Shown here: in pieces, positions 27,701-35,649 of the stretch
How the letters are laid out: every line of letters begins with the position of its first letter
Numbering within the stretch: position 1 is the stretch's first letter
NCBI GenBank assembly: GCA_008501765.1
Contig: QQUE01000002.1
Coordinates: 1,052,336-1,116,335 of the forward strand
Direction: 5' to 3'
Source of the DNA: Calditrichota bacterium
Lineage (GTDB): Bacteria; Zhuqueibacterota; Zhuqueibacteria; Zhuqueibacterales; Geothermadaptataceae
DNA: 64,000 bases
The notes under the pieces: model-generated
Told to the model about the DNA's origin: nothing
The model's database searches: none
Seen by the model: only the letters and a program-made list of their open reading frames with translations
Translations under genes and position numbers: made by a program

Positions 27701-28360
27701 TTGAAACAGCGGCTGCGATCGATGGGACCGGTCAATATGTTGGCTTTAAAAGATTATGAGGTGGAAAAAGAACGCTACGAGTTTCTGACGACTCAAAAAA
27801 ATGACCTGCTCACCGCTGAAGAAAATCTGAAAGAGACGATTAAAGTGATCAACAACACAGCGTACGAGCGCTTTGATGATATTTTTACCAAAGTTCGTGA
27901 AAACTTTATTCGTGTATTTAAAAGCTTCTTTGCCAACGGGATCGCGGATATTTATTTAGAAGGGGATGATCCTTTGGAAGCCGATATCGTGATTGACGCC
28001 AGCCCGAAAGGCAAGAAACTGGGTAATTTGGCGCTGCTATCCGGTGGAGAAAAAACCCTGACAGCGCTGTCGCTTTTATTTGCAATTTATCTCGTCAAAC
28101 CAAGTCCGTTCTGTATATTAGATGAGGTCGACGCGCCGCTGGACGATGCCAATACCAACCGGTTTGCAACAGCTTTGACTGATTTTTCTACCGACACACA
28201 GTTTATTGCCGTAACTCACAATAAACTGACGATGATGAATGCGGAGCAGCTCTTTGGTGTCACCATGGAAACGCCGGGAATTTCGAAAGTTGTTTCCGTA
28301 AAGTTCGAAGAATTTGATAAAACCAAAAATGGCGCAGTTTCCGAACCGGCAGAATCCTAA
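24776..28360 (+). CDS. smc: Chromosome segregation protein SMC
   Basis: This 1194-residue protein has the full SMC plan. The N-terminal Walker A is GPNGCGKS (31-38). Long heptad-rich coiled coils surround a hinge at about 510-660, and the C-terminal ABC signature LLSGGEKTLTALSLLFAIY leads to Walker B CILDEVDAPLDD. It condenses and segregates the chromosome as a dimer, with ScpA and ScpB, which are not in the window. The GTG start at 24776 is fixed by GGAGG at 24765-24769, six bases upstream. The GWxTD gene follows after 17 bp and is probably co-transcribed. Confidence 0.97.
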   Translation: MYLSRLEIFGFKSFAKKTVINFHDGVTAIVGPNGCGKSNVVDAIRWVLGEQKAGTLRSDNMQNVIFNGTRTQKPLGMAEVSLTIENTKNILPIEFSEVVITRRLFRSGESQYLLNNAMCRLKDIIDLFMDTGMGANAYSVIELSMVEKILSGRPEERRQIFEEAAGVTKYKIRRRSALRKLYATEQDLVRISDILSEVEKSVSSLKRQVNKAQRYRDFTEELRETELDYSAYHLEVIQKELAPLAQKMQEVTGERTKISSHLASEEAGLEAEQVKLLEIEKELTEQKQILIEISRKIQAKEEDILVSHERVRAADNARNRAKQEIEELALRLKRLQEEREDALADIDDARAEVKNVEQNQGSAKQALEIIQAAYLKEREHAKNLEENRMRKLESIGEIKKEEERLRTQLEYSSRQHGTIEDGTEDLTARKKQAETRVQDLNQERESVDQERIQVEKEFSASREEIENLRENIDEKKSQQSDILSKLNGRKERLAVLRKILENMDDYPDGVRYLLDESKPANGVFGTVGNLISVESRFRPAIEAALNEAAVSIIVDGPDTAMDAIKQLRSANKGPVTFLPMHALKDEVEREMSTLISENGVVGKAADFVEVEEKFRPLVQSLLASFLVVESFEVAKNLAQTRGDRLISFVTLAGEVMYVSGAIRGGGANDADASLVGRKAVVDELENEISELTKLAATTSFELEKSSELLRNRLQESEKLQIRFKEKNEAYHAIEISLNQARGEVKKYLDRMAELVGEQKNIGEFIAESEERLANLAPALQKEEEERAALEAEYKKFREELEIIENELKEKEISLQKIELEIVTKSSVVKNIENGLLQLDRNENEIKESQKRREEEIIANANRIEELDDHIAEVRETLQDEFAERKKFEEAIGEIEIVYSERKNELDKRDKALRSVRTQRDTLAEEIHQGELRVAELKMNGRNLVEQIHEAYEVDLQQHPVPTEIDRQEAANRINDLKQRLRSMGPVNMLALKDYEVEKERYEFLTTQKNDLLTAEENLKETIKVINNTAYERFDDIFTKVRENFIRVFKSFFANGIADIYLEGDDPLEADIVIDASPKGKKLGNLALLSGGEKTLTALSLLFAIYLVKPSPFCILDEVDAPLDDANTNRFATALTDFSTDTQFIAVTHNKLTMMNAEQLFGVTMETPGISKVVSVKFEEFDKTKNGAVSEPAES

Positions 28361-28377
28361 AGCAAGGTTACCTCGCA

Positions 28378-29796
28378 ATGAAATATCGATCGCGTCTAAA
28401 ATATATATTAAAAACCGCCTCGACAGTGGTGCTATTTACAACCGTAATTACAAATTCATTATCCGCACAAACGCCGGTCGTCACCGATTCAGTTTTGCAA
28501 TTTTCCGCAGATGTGGCGCAATTTCGCATCAACGATTCTCTTAGTCTTGGGGAAGTGTATTTTGCCATTCCACGCCATGGATTAAATTTTATCGAGTCAG
28601 AAAATGGATTCAGGGCACGCTATTCTTTTGAAGTGACAGTTTCCCGCAAAAATAAAATTATCACGACCGAAAATTGGACGGCGACCTCTTTTGCCGCTCT
28701 GCGTGAAGACATTAAAGCAACGCAATCTTTGTTCAACGTGGCAAAATTTCAATTCAAGCCCGGTTCCTATGTTATTCATACAAAAATCAATGATTTAAAC
28801 AGCGCAGTACACGGCGAAAAAAAGGTGCCTTTGAAAATAAGGGGAGTACCCGCGGATAGTCTCGGTCTTAGTGATATCGAACTGGCAACAGAAATTACCC
28901 GGGATACAACACAATCCGTTTTCCATCATAATGGTTATCGGGTTATTCCAAATCCCGGCCGGCTTTTTGGTGATGGATTGATAATTCTTCGATTTTATTT
29001 GGAGATTTACAACCTGGCTCTGGCTGAAAACGCTTTCTATACAGTCCAGTACCGCATATTTGATTCGGACAATTCGGTTGTGAAAAATTTTTCGCCACGG
29101 CGGAGAAAAACGGTGGCGACAAATCTCGTGGATGTGGGCGGCATCAATATCGTAACGCTGCACACGGGCGTCTATACATTGCAGGTTACGGTGCGGGACA
29201 AAATTTCCGGGCAAAAAGTCCTGAAAGAGCAGATATTTTATGTATATCGTGAGCGGGATATGAAAGACCGCGAAAAAGTGATAGCGCAGCACATTCCGAA
29301 AAACATGCTCTTTAAACTTTATAACAGTTATGATTTGCAAAAACTCGATGCGGAGTTTGAATCAGCCGGTTGGATTGCCACCCGGGTTGAAAAGGAAATT
29401 TACAAATCTCTTGATCTGGTGGGAAAACAGCAATTTATGGGACAGTTTTGGTATGACCGCGATCCCGATTCCACGACCGTGCGCAATGAATTTCGTGAAG
29501 AATATCTTGCTCGCGCAGAATATGCACGGCAGAATTTTGGTGGCTTCAAAAAGGGCTGGAAATCAGATCGGGGCCGGATTTTATTGATGTACGGCACACC
29601 AAGCGAAATCGAGCGTTTTCCCAGTGAACAAGGATTGCGAACTTATCAAATCTGGCATTATTATGAATTTGAGGGCGGGGCTGTATTTGTGTTCGTCGAC
29701 ACCCACGATTGGGGTGATTACAGCCTGGTACATTCCACCGCCCGCGATGAATTGCACGACGAAGAATGGGAACGCTGGTTGACAATTCAGCCGTGA
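28378..29796 (+). CDS. GWxTD domain-containing exported protein
   Basis: This 472-residue exported protein has an N-terminal signal peptide (TASTVVLFTTVITNSLSAQ). A beta-rich middle region precedes a C-terminal GWxTD-type domain (about 310-470), in which the name motif reads GWKSDRGRILLMYGTP and is followed by YQIWHYYEFEGG. GWxTD proteins are characteristic of FCB, Acidobacteria and related phyla. Their biochemical role is not established. It sits 17 bp behind smc, so it is likely part of the same transcript, although no functional link is known. Confidence 0.88.
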   Translation: MKYRSRLKYILKTASTVVLFTTVITNSLSAQTPVVTDSVLQFSADVAQFRINDSLSLGEVYFAIPRHGLNFIESENGFRARYSFEVTVSRKNKIITTENWTATSFAALREDIKATQSLFNVAKFQFKPGSYVIHTKINDLNSAVHGEKKVPLKIRGVPADSLGLSDIELATEITRDTTQSVFHHNGYRVIPNPGRLFGDGLIILRFYLEIYNLALAENAFYTVQYRIFDSDNSVVKNFSPRRRKTVATNLVDVGGINIVTLHTGVYTLQVTVRDKISGQKVLKEQIFYVYRERDMKDREKVIAQHIPKNMLFKLYNSYDLQKLDAEFESAGWIATRVEKEIYKSLDLVGKQQFMGQFWYDRDPDSTTVRNEFREEYLARAEYARQNFGGFKKGWKSDRGRILLMYGTPSEIERFPSEQGLRTYQIWHYYEFEGGAVFVFVDTHDWGDYSLVHSTARDELHDEEWERWLTIQP

Positions 29797-30061
29797 TGGC
29801 ATGTCAGTTTTTGTTTGAGTTGCACAGGTGTAATTCATATTCTGCATCATTTTTTACACACCGTTTTAACTGATACATCGATTTTTAAATGAACGTGAAA
29901 AATTGCCCCACCAACTGATATTCCCAATCATTTTATCGAAAAAATCCGTGCTTCTGTCATTTTAATTGTTTACTATGCACGCTTCAATAGCCGATATTTA
30001 ATTGTCACGACACGCAGTTATTGAATCTGAAATTTTGTTTGAAAATGAAGGTGTTTTATAA

Positions 30062-30436
30062 ATGACGGAATTCTGGGCCCTGGGCTTTGGCGGATTTCTC
30101 GGCGCAACCGCACGCTACTATCTTGTTCATTTCACCAACCGGCTTTTGGGATCGGGTTTCCCCTACGGCACCCTGGCCGTCAATATTCTCGGTTGTTTTC
30201 TCCTCGGATTTATCGCAACGGCTGCAGAAGATAAATTTAGCATAAGCCCCGTGGTGCGTACATTTCTTACGGTCGGTATTCTCGGCGCATTTACCACTTT
30301 TTCCACATTCAGTTATGAAACCATTGCCCTCGTCCGCGCGGGTAATGTCGCTGTTGCTTTTGCTAACATATTTCTCAGTCTTGCGGTTGGTATATTGGCG
30401 GCCTATGTCGGTATCAGCGTTTCAAAAATGATCTAA
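30062..30436 (+). CDS. crcB: Fluoride channel CrcB/Fluc
   Basis: This 124-residue protein has four transmembrane helices and the Fluc signatures GGFLGATARYYL, GTLAVNILGCFLLGF and GAFTTFSTFSYE (central Na+ and fluoride-lining Phe/Thr/Ser residues). It exports fluoride as a dual-topology dimer. Only one copy is present, as expected for homodimers. The 265-bp upstream region shows no sequence resembling the fluoride (crcB) riboswitch. It has its own spacer on either side. Confidence 0.95.
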   Translation: MTEFWALGFGGFLGATARYYLVHFTNRLLGSGFPYGTLAVNILGCFLLGFIATAAEDKFSISPVVRTFLTVGILGAFTTFSTFSYETIALVRAGNVAVAFANIFLSLAVGILAAYVGISVSKMI

Positions 30437-30521
30437 AAATTTTAATTCGCGCACTAACACCAGTTAGCCTTTTTGTGAATTATCTCAATATCTTCGTTTC
30501 TAAACTCAATCTTTGAAGCTT

Positions 30522-31652
30522 ATGAAACCAATATACCTTGATTATAATGCCACGACGCCGATTGCGCCGGAAGTTGCTGAGGCGATGCTGCCATTTTTGA
30601 CGGAGTTTGGCAACCCTTCGAGTGACCATATTTTCGGCCGGAAAACAAAAGCGGCTGTAAATACCGCCCGGCAGCAGGTAGCAGATTTCATCAATTGCTC
30701 TCCCGATGAAATTTATTTCACGTCCGGGGGCAGCGAATCAAACAATTGGGCGCTAAAGGGGCTGGCATTTTCCCAGCCTGACGCGCATATTCTAACCTCC
30801 GAAATTGAACATCCCGCCATCATCGAAGTATGCAAATATCTTGCTTCAAAAGGTGTCAAAATAACCTTTATTCCGGTTCGATCAAGCGGTGTCATCGATA
30901 TGGCTCGTCTTGCGGAAATCATCCAGACAGGCAATGTTTCGTTGATTTCAGTGATGCACGCAAACAACGAAGTTGGGACGATTCAACCGATCAAAGAATT
31001 GATGGAAATGGCAAAAATCCAGCGGATACCGGTGCATACGGATGCTGCCCAGTCTCTGGGAAAAATCCCGGTGGATGTGCAAGATATAGAAGTTGATTTA
31101 CTTTCAATTGCAGGGCATAAATTATATGCGCCCAAGGGTATCGGTGCGCTGTTTTGCCGCGAAGGCGTTATGCTGGAAAACTTGATTCACGGGGCTGGAC
31201 ATGAGCGTGGGCGCAGGGCGGGTACCGAAAATGTTCTGCTTATCGTAGCGCTGGGAAAAGCCTGTGAATTAGCCAAAAAGCGAATCGTAATTCAACAAAA
31301 ACAAGTCGCTGTTTTGCGGGATTATTTGCAGCACAAGCTCATTGAAAATATTGCTGATGTCAAAATAAACGGTGCCGATGCTCCACGACTGCCAAATACC
31401 TTGAGTATTTCAATTCGAGATGTCCAAAGTCAGGATATTTTGCATCAAATAGAAGGGGAGATCGCCTGTTCCGCCGGTTCAGCTTGCCATGCAGGTATGG
31501 TGACGATTTCACCGGTGCTGCGAGCAATGCAGGTTCCGGATAATTACGCAGCCGGAACATTGCGCCTCAGTTTGGGTGTGTCGACATCAAAAAATGAAAT
31601 CGAAACAGCCGCGCGGCTCATCATCGGGGCAGTACGGGATCTCCGGCGTTAA
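30522..31652 (+). CDS. Cysteine desulfurase (NifS/IscS family)
   Basis: This 376-residue PLP enzyme converts cysteine to alanine and transfers sulfur as persulfide. It shows YLDYNATTP at the N-terminus, the PLP lysine Lys200 in IAGHKLYAPKG, and the active-site loop CSAGSACHAG with Cys322. The start is set at ATG 30522; a TTG three codons earlier opens the same frame but the homologous N-terminus begins with the ATG. The Mrp-type Fe-S carrier follows on the same strand after 112 bp, so the two fit an Fe-S assembly role. The exact subfamily is not decided. Confidence 0.93.
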   Translation: MKPIYLDYNATTPIAPEVAEAMLPFLTEFGNPSSDHIFGRKTKAAVNTARQQVADFINCSPDEIYFTSGGSESNNWALKGLAFSQPDAHILTSEIEHPAIIEVCKYLASKGVKITFIPVRSSGVIDMARLAEIIQTGNVSLISVMHANNEVGTIQPIKELMEMAKIQRIPVHTDAAQSLGKIPVDVQDIEVDLLSIAGHKLYAPKGIGALFCREGVMLENLIHGAGHERGRRAGTENVLLIVALGKACELAKKRIVIQQKQVAVLRDYLQHKLIENIADVKINGADAPRLPNTLSISIRDVQSQDILHQIEGEIACSAGSACHAGMVTISPVLRAMQVPDNYAAGTLRLSLGVSTSKNEIETAARLIIGAVRDLRR

Positions 31653-31764
31653 ATCATATCTTTGTAATATCAATTGCGCACAAAGATGAAATGCCCTATA
31701 TTTACTATTCAAATAAATTAGAATAAGTTCAATAAACTGTTATTATAATTAATAAGGTAGAACG

Positions 31765-32871
31765 ATGCAGGATAAAGAAACAATTATTAATAAACTCAAA
31801 ACCATTAAATTTCCGGGTGCTGATCAAGACATCGTGAGCATGGGTTATGTGAAAGAAATCGGTGGGCAGGGGAATGATATCAGTATAAAAATAGAATTCA
31901 CCAGCGCCCGCGGCAATGTAGCCAACGTTGTTAAAGCGCAAGTGATCAATGGCATGCGCAGCCTGGGTTTTGAATCGGTTAACGCCGAAGTAATCGATCA
32001 CTTTAAAGGGGGACCGGCGGCGCCGAGTCAACCGCAAATGGCGGAAAAACCACCCGCTCCTCCGCAGGAAAATTTGCTGCCTGGAGTTAAAAATATCATC
32101 GCTGTCGCCAGTGGCAAAGGCGGTGTCGGGAAATCAACCGTTTCTGTAAACTTAGCGTGCTCTCTGGCCAAATTGGGTTATTCTGTCGGTATTCTCGATG
32201 CCGATGTTTACGGCCCCAATTTGCCGATGATGCTCGATCTTGAAAATGCAAAACCGAACGTCACGGCAGATAGCAAAATTATTCCCGCTGAAAGTTTTGG
32301 TCTCAAGGTCGTCTCGCTTGGTTTTCTTATGCCCAGCGATGAAGCGATAATCTGGCGCGGCCCACTTGTTGGTCGTGCCATTGAGCAAATGATGCGTGAT
32401 GTGCTCTGGGGTGATCTGGATGTGCTGGTGATCGATTTGCCGCCTGGAACCGGCGATGCCCAGTTGACTATTTCTCAGCGAATCACGCTGACCGGTGCTG
32501 TAATGGTTTCGACGCCGCAGGACGTGGCGCTTTCCGATGCCATCAAGGGTTATCGCATGTTCCAGAAGGTGAACGTGCCAGTGTTGGGAATGATCGAAAA
32601 TATGAGCACATTCGTTTGTGACGATTGCGGCAAAGAACACGATCTTTTTGGTAAAGATGGGGTTAAAAATGCCGCCGCGGAAGAGGGAGTCGATTTTCTT
32701 GGCGCTATTCCGATTACACCGGAAATACGGGTTGGTGGTGATTCCGGCAAACCAGTCGTCACCGAATTCCCTGATTCGATCGCTGCAAAACGGTTTGTCG
32801 AAATTGCACAGGCTATCGCTGCAAAGTTGGAATCCGTAGCGAATGTGAAGCCGAAGAGTTTTACGTTTTAG
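31765..32871 (+). CDS. Mrp/ApbC (NBP35 family) Fe-S cluster carrier ATPase
   Basis: This 368-residue protein has an N-terminal MIP18/DUF59 domain (1-80), a proline-rich linker and a P-loop NTPase domain. The deviant Walker A is G117-KGGVGKST, and the Fe-S-binding C285-D-D-C288 pair follows. Proteins of this type bind and transfer 4Fe-4S clusters to apoproteins in an ATP-dependent way. The neighbouring cysteine desulfurase gene supports the assignment. A good ribosome-binding context (AAGGTAG) precedes the ATG. Confidence 0.94.
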   Translation: MQDKETIINKLKTIKFPGADQDIVSMGYVKEIGGQGNDISIKIEFTSARGNVANVVKAQVINGMRSLGFESVNAEVIDHFKGGPAAPSQPQMAEKPPAPPQENLLPGVKNIIAVASGKGGVGKSTVSVNLACSLAKLGYSVGILDADVYGPNLPMMLDLENAKPNVTADSKIIPAESFGLKVVSLGFLMPSDEAIIWRGPLVGRAIEQMMRDVLWGDLDVLVIDLPPGTGDAQLTISQRITLTGAVMVSTPQDVALSDAIKGYRMFQKVNVPVLGMIENMSTFVCDDCGKEHDLFGKDGVKNAAAEEGVDFLGAIPITPEIRVGGDSGKPVVTEFPDSIAAKRFVEIAQAIAAKLESVANVKPKSFTF

Positions 32872-32891
32872 CCTGAAATTTTTTGTAAACT

Positions 32892-32980
32892 GGCCGCTAC
32901 GTCACAGAGAATTGTGCAGATACGATAATTTACATATTATTTCGTTTTTTAAACGCAGTGATCTCCGTGACTCAGTGGCC
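32892..32980. repeat. Degenerate CACAGAG-type stem-loop repeat
   Basis: GGCCGCTACGTCACAGAG (32892-32909) is an imperfect inverted copy of CTCCGTGACTCAGTGGCC (32963-32980), enclosing an AT-rich loop. Similar words occur at 47155-47215. It lies between the convergent Mrp and propeller-lipoprotein genes. Confidence 0.5.
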
Positions 32981-33032
32981 AGCAATCAAAGCAGCATTTG
33001 TGGGGGTGAAAACTTTTCGGGAGATCAACAAT

Positions 33033-34073
33033 TTAAATTTTATACAGGGTGACTTTCCCGGAAATCGCATCGGCGATCGCGATCTTTCCGCTGGCGACCG
33101 CTAAAAGATGCCCCTTTCCCGTTGCTCCCAAAAATCGGTGCTGAACATTCCCATTTTGGTCGAGTTTATAAATGACCGGCCGATTTTGTAGAGCAAGTAA
33201 AATATAGATTTCCCCATCATCAGTTAGTATAAAATCATTCCAATAACTCATTGGAATATAATGGTTTTCCACAGAAATCAGGTTGTTTCGTACCGAAATA
33301 GCCTCTTTTATGCGCGCAAGTTCAGGGAAGTGCAGTATTTTTTCGAACTGCAAAATTCCATCCTGAAAACACTGTAAAACAGGTTTGTTGCGATACAAAA
33401 TATACAGACGATTGCTCGAGTTTGCTGCAAGCAAAACACTGTCAGCAAATGCATCGGGAACCTGCCCTTGGGCTAATTGTTTGGCTAAATTTTGTTTATC
33501 GTGCGAAATTATGACCGGGCTGGTTTTCGTACCCACCGTATCTTGCAGAAGACCTTTTTCATTATAATGGAGAATGAAATTTTTGTCCCCGACTCCTTCA
33601 GAACTGCTGTAAAAATCACCATTTTTCGCGAAGGTAATATGTTGTGAAGTGGCTGGTGGAATAATGGACTTCAGTGCGAGCAACCTGCCGTTTGATCGCC
33701 AGTGAAATAACGAGGATGTTTGCAAATCGAGTACTGAAAAAATGCCGCGGCACTCATTCATCGCAACGGCTACAGCCGGTTTCGAATCAGAAATCTGATA
33801 GATAAAAGTTTGTTTTTCCGCCCCATCCTGAAAAATAGAAACCCGGCCGCTATCTCTTTCAAGGGTCGCCAGATCACCTTTCTCTGTAAATAATATATCC
33901 GAAAGAATGGCTGGGTTACCCTCGTTTTCTAAAGAGATTCCGGAAAAACTGCGGTGTGTTTGGAGGGACACACTTGGAAATTCGGACACACGACTGCAAG
34001 CGCTATTTAAGAAAAGCAGCGACCAAACAAAAAAAGGGATTACTTTGCTATATTTTTCCAGTTTGGATTTCAT
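33033..34073 (-). CDS. Lipoprotein with beta-propeller-like repeats, unknown function
   Basis: This 346-residue protein has a signal peptide ending in lipobox LNSAC and a chain of short repeats rich in beta strands. Examples are KGDLATLERDSGRVSIF, GDFYSSSEGVGDKNFILHYNEKG and DGEIYILLALQNRPVIYKLDQNG. These resemble six-bladed NHL/DUF5128-like propellers. No catalytic motif is seen. A protein of the same general type occurs at 61.6 kb. Its role is probably binding at the outer membrane or periplasm, which is inference. Confidence 0.75.
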   Translation of the reverse strand: MKSKLEKYSKVIPFFVWSLLFLNSACSRVSEFPSVSLQTHRSFSGISLENEGNPAILSDILFTEKGDLATLERDSGRVSIFQDGAEKQTFIYQISDSKPAVAVAMNECRGIFSVLDLQTSSLFHWRSNGRLLALKSIIPPATSQHITFAKNGDFYSSSEGVGDKNFILHYNEKGLLQDTVGTKTSPVIISHDKQNLAKQLAQGQVPDAFADSVLLAANSSNRLYILYRNKPVLQCFQDGILQFEKILHFPELARIKEAISVRNNLISVENHYIPMSYWNDFILTDDGEIYILLALQNRPVIYKLDQNGNVQHRFLGATGKGHLLAVASGKIAIADAISGKVTLYKI

Positions 34074-34448
34074 AAAGTTTCGACGATTCCAAAATTATAA
34101 AGGTTGCACGGCTGAGGTTTTTGCCCAATGCTCGGTATAATCTAAAAAATCATGTGATGCGCCGCCAACTTTTCCAATTTAATTAAAATGGAGGAGCTTC
34201 ATGTATTTCAGGTGCTTGACAAAATATGTATAAGTGTGCGGCACAATTTCACAGGTTTATGAAAAATCGAATTTAGAATTAACGTGAGTTCGATGTAAGC
34301 TGTAACATTCTTTACCAATCAAATTAAAATAGAGCGAAAGCGTCTCGCCGAGCGTTTCGTGTGTTATCCTCGGCGGGACGCCTTCGGACTATATCCTATA
34401 ATTAATTCGTTTTGTCCCAATTCTTCTTATAACGAACTCACGTTAGAA
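34074..34448. other. Intergenic region holding MITE copy 1
   Basis: This 375-bp spacer contains the upstream region of the propeller lipoprotein gene (34074 to about 34272) and the 160-bp MITE-like element. A TTGACA at about 34217-34222 has no well-spaced -10. Confidence 0.5.
34283..34442. mobile_element. MITE-like element, copy 1
   Basis: This 160-bp element begins CGTGAGTTCGATG and ends with the near-inverse CGAACTCACG. It contains an internal palindrome (GCGTCTCGCCGAG / CTCGGCGGGACGC) and is bracketed by 10-bp direct repeats TTAGAATTAA at 34273-34282 and 34443-34452. The second copy at 54280-54440 is the same length within one base, with about ten differences. No ORF is inside. The right-hand direct repeat includes the stop codon of the adjacent minus-strand gene. 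Inverted ends, target duplications and two dispersed copies make a non-autonomous transposon the best reading. Confidence 0.85.
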
Positions 34449-35198
34449 TTAATAATTCAGCAAAAAGGAAGCCCCGCCACCGATAAGAAAATCAGCCGCA
34501 TGGTCATTTAGTCCTTTGCCCACATAAAAATCGAGTTGCACTGCTGGCGATAAAAGCCAGGTAAAACCACCGTCAAGCACTGGCTGCCAACTGGCATTCT
34601 GCGGCATTTCTGCGTAGGTTTCGATAAAAACACCCAATTTATCATGAACGCCAATGCCTAAGCTAAACGAGGCCAGTGATGAAATTTCTCTTTCACTGGC
34701 GATTTCTACGGAGATGGCGCCGAGATTTATCCCGAGACTGAGATTGTTGTTTATATCAAATCCAGTTGCGAGTTTCAGCCCAATTTCAGCGGCTTCGACG
34801 GAAACTTCATCGTCGCCTGTGGGTAAATTTGCAACCAACAGAATGGCTGCGGGGATGTCCGCATCGTCTGCCATGAGTTGATATTTGGCTTCCAGGAGTA
34901 AATCATTCAAATAAGTTTCTGAAGCGTCATTGAGCGATATTTTTGACCACCCGTTGAAACCGATCCGGACTTCCATATTGTGGCCAAGCCCGACTCGTGC
35001 CAACGCTGTGGGGTAGGTAAATTCACTAACGGGATCAGAGTTTGAAAAGAGCACGCCGCTTTCTATTTGTATCGATTTTGCTGAAATGGCCACCGCGCTT
35101 TCAGTGAAATCAGGACGGTCGGTAATCATTCCTTGTGCAAATAGATTGGGCAAAGTTAATAAAAATAAGATAATAGATATTAAAAAACATCGCTTCAT
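34449..35198 (-). CDS. Transporter-like outer-membrane beta-barrel (phenol MetA-degradation family type)
   Basis: This 249-residue exported protein has a signal peptide ending LPNLFAQG, the start of mature sequence MITDRPDFTESA, and repeated amphipathic beta strands ending in an aromatic residue (SFLLNY). This layout resembles the outer-membrane 'transporter' family PF13557. The ATG at 35198 follows AAGGAG with five bases between; a frame nine codons longer lacks this. The stop codon lies inside the target duplication of the MITE, so the element inserted exactly at the gene's end. The ligand is unknown. Confidence 0.8.
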   Translation of the reverse strand: MKRCFLISIILFLLTLPNLFAQGMITDRPDFTESAVAISAKSIQIESGVLFSNSDPVSEFTYPTALARVGLGHNMEVRIGFNGWSKISLNDASETYLNDLLLEAKYQLMADDADIPAAILLVANLPTGDDEVSVEAAEIGLKLATGFDINNNLSLGINLGAISVEIASEREISSLASFSLGIGVHDKLGVFIETYAEMPQNASWQPVLDGGFTWLLSPAVQLDFYVGKGLNDHAADFLIGGGASFLLNY

Positions 35199-35649
35199 GT
35201 TTTCTCCTTGATTATAGTTATGCAAACAAACTTACACCTCATTATTTTAAAAAAGCCGAGGTTAGTTAAAATAATAGCCCTGCAGATGCGAATAAATCGA
35301 TATTTAAATAGAATTAATTTTGGAAGACAATGACCTGTTTCTCAGCCAGAAAAATTGTAATTAGTCGCCCAGCTCAATTTATTGGAAAATAAGCCGGACG
35401 GTAATTTAACATTTTTCTGCTAACAAGGTACGTTCAAATAGACGTTCACCCAGGTTGACACTCGTGTTTTGTCAAGTCTAACCCTGTGAATGGCTATCCT
35501 GTTGAAAATATTTATTGCACAATGCCTTTAATCCAATTCGGTGCGCTCGGAGTGCAATCCCTTCATGGATTGCTGTGCATTGTATTAAGGCAATGCACCC
35601 CAAATCTACAAATTAAGACTTGACAGCCGATTAGAGTGAATTATGTCCA
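35199..35649. other. Intergenic region with an imperfect palindrome
   Basis: This 451-bp AT-rich spacer has an imperfect palindromic stretch at about 35516-35602. GCACAATGCCTTTAAT and ATTAAGGCAATGCACC face each other across a small hairpin, GCAATCC-CTTCAT-GGATTGC. It could be a terminator of the M28 gene or a decayed repeat. No ORF is visible. Confidence 0.4.

Noticed and set aside
29797-30061. Possible fluoride riboswitch before crcB
   Set aside because: No sequence with the conserved crcB-motif words or fold was visible.
34210-34240. TTGACA promoter near 34217 upstream of the propeller lipoprotein
   Set aside because: It is on the strand opposite to that gene and the nearest TATAAG is only seven bases away, too close for a sigma-70 promoter.
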